Under the pieces are notes generated by a model. It worked only from the letters and a program-made list of their open reading frames with translations, was not told the DNA's origin and made no database searches. A stretch of 23,739 bases of DNA, from assembly GCA_900556245.1 (NCBI GenBank), contig USOC01000001.1, positions 1-23,739 on the forward strand, in the 5' to 3' direction. Origin of the DNA: an uncultured Prevotellaceae bacterium. GTDB lineage: Bacteria; Bacteroidota; Bacteroidia; Bacteroidales; Muribaculaceae. The position numbers were made by a program, and so were the translations under genes. Within the stretch, counting starts at the first letter, position 1. Each line of letters starts with the position of its first letter. Below are positions 23,600 to 23,739 of the stretch, one piece after another.

Positions 23600-23739
23600 T
23601 TAGTCTTTTAAAAATGGAAACAAGTCACTCATTCCCAAAGCACCTTCGTGCTTGGCGGTATATTCGGCAGCAAGGACAGCTCCCAAGGCAAATCCCCTGC
23701 GATTCTTGGCATCGTGGGTGATGGTGATGCTGTCGGCTT
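23600..23739 (-). CDS. dapB: 4-hydroxy-tetrahydrodipicolinate reductase, C-terminal fragment
   Basis: The last 45 residues of a gene that enters from the right edge: ADSITITHDAKNRRGFALG, then AVLAAEYTAKHEGALGMSDL and FPFLKD before TAA. The ITHDAKNRRGFALGA block is the C-terminal part of DapB, which reduces the dipicolinate intermediate in lysine and diaminopimelate synthesis. It ends 6 bases before the lepB ATG, so the two are probably in one operon. dapB-lepB-wbqC is a familiar order in Bacteroidales. The identity is likely, though only the tail is visible. Confidence 0.85.
   Translation of the reverse strand, partial: ADSITITHDAKNRRGFALGAVLAAEYTAKHEGALGMSDLFPFLKD

Overview
The window looks like a chromosomal segment of a member of the Bacteroidota, most likely order Bacteroidales. 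The signs are: TAnnTTTG-type -7 promoter boxes before many transcription units, almost no Shine-Dalgarno sequences, a type IX secretion C-terminal tail on one exported protein, Bacteroidota-typical families (DUF4271, DUF4369, WbqC-like, OMP_b-brl barrel, viroplasmin-RNase H) and moderate GC with short intergenic gaps. I see no phage, IS element, CRISPR array, tRNA or rRNA. Genus cannot be fixed from the sequence alone.

Layout. 1-420: end of an unrecognised + strand gene, tail-to-tail with a small outer-membrane barrel gene (417-1043, -). 1400-2599: a T9SS-exported propeller-like protein with its own promoter and a strong terminator. 2690-9835: a compact + strand operon for glycine cleavage: lipoate-protein ligase, gcvT, gcvH, split P protein (gcvPA, gcvPB), lpd, then a small unknown membrane-anchored protein. 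This supplies all four activities of the glycine cleavage system plus the enzyme that lipoylates the H protein. 10091-12043: a U32-family protein and MnmD, both linked to RNA modification, probably one transcript. 12071-13837 (-): RNase H with a viroplasmin domain, and a PepSY membrane protein, each with its own promoter. 14055-14453 (+): small lipoprotein.

14464-17943 (-): a housekeeping operon read LOG-family hydrolase, DUF4271 membrane protein, hemD, rnpA, yidD, tatD. 18036-18872 (-): outer-membrane phospholipase A. 18997-21546 (+): a lipoprotein with a redox-dead thioredoxin-like domain, then comM/yifB. 21543-23739 (-): dapB (partial), signal peptidase I (lepB), wbqC-like. The most striking feature is in lepB: the reading frame is broken near 23326 exactly where the segment carrying the catalytic serine should be.

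Most of the window is ordinary core genome. I did not find a clear undescribed defence or mobile system. The items most worth a second look are the lepB lesion, the split-P glycine cleavage operon with its unknown last gene, the U32-MnmD pairing, and the phospholipase gene that seems to have almost no leader.
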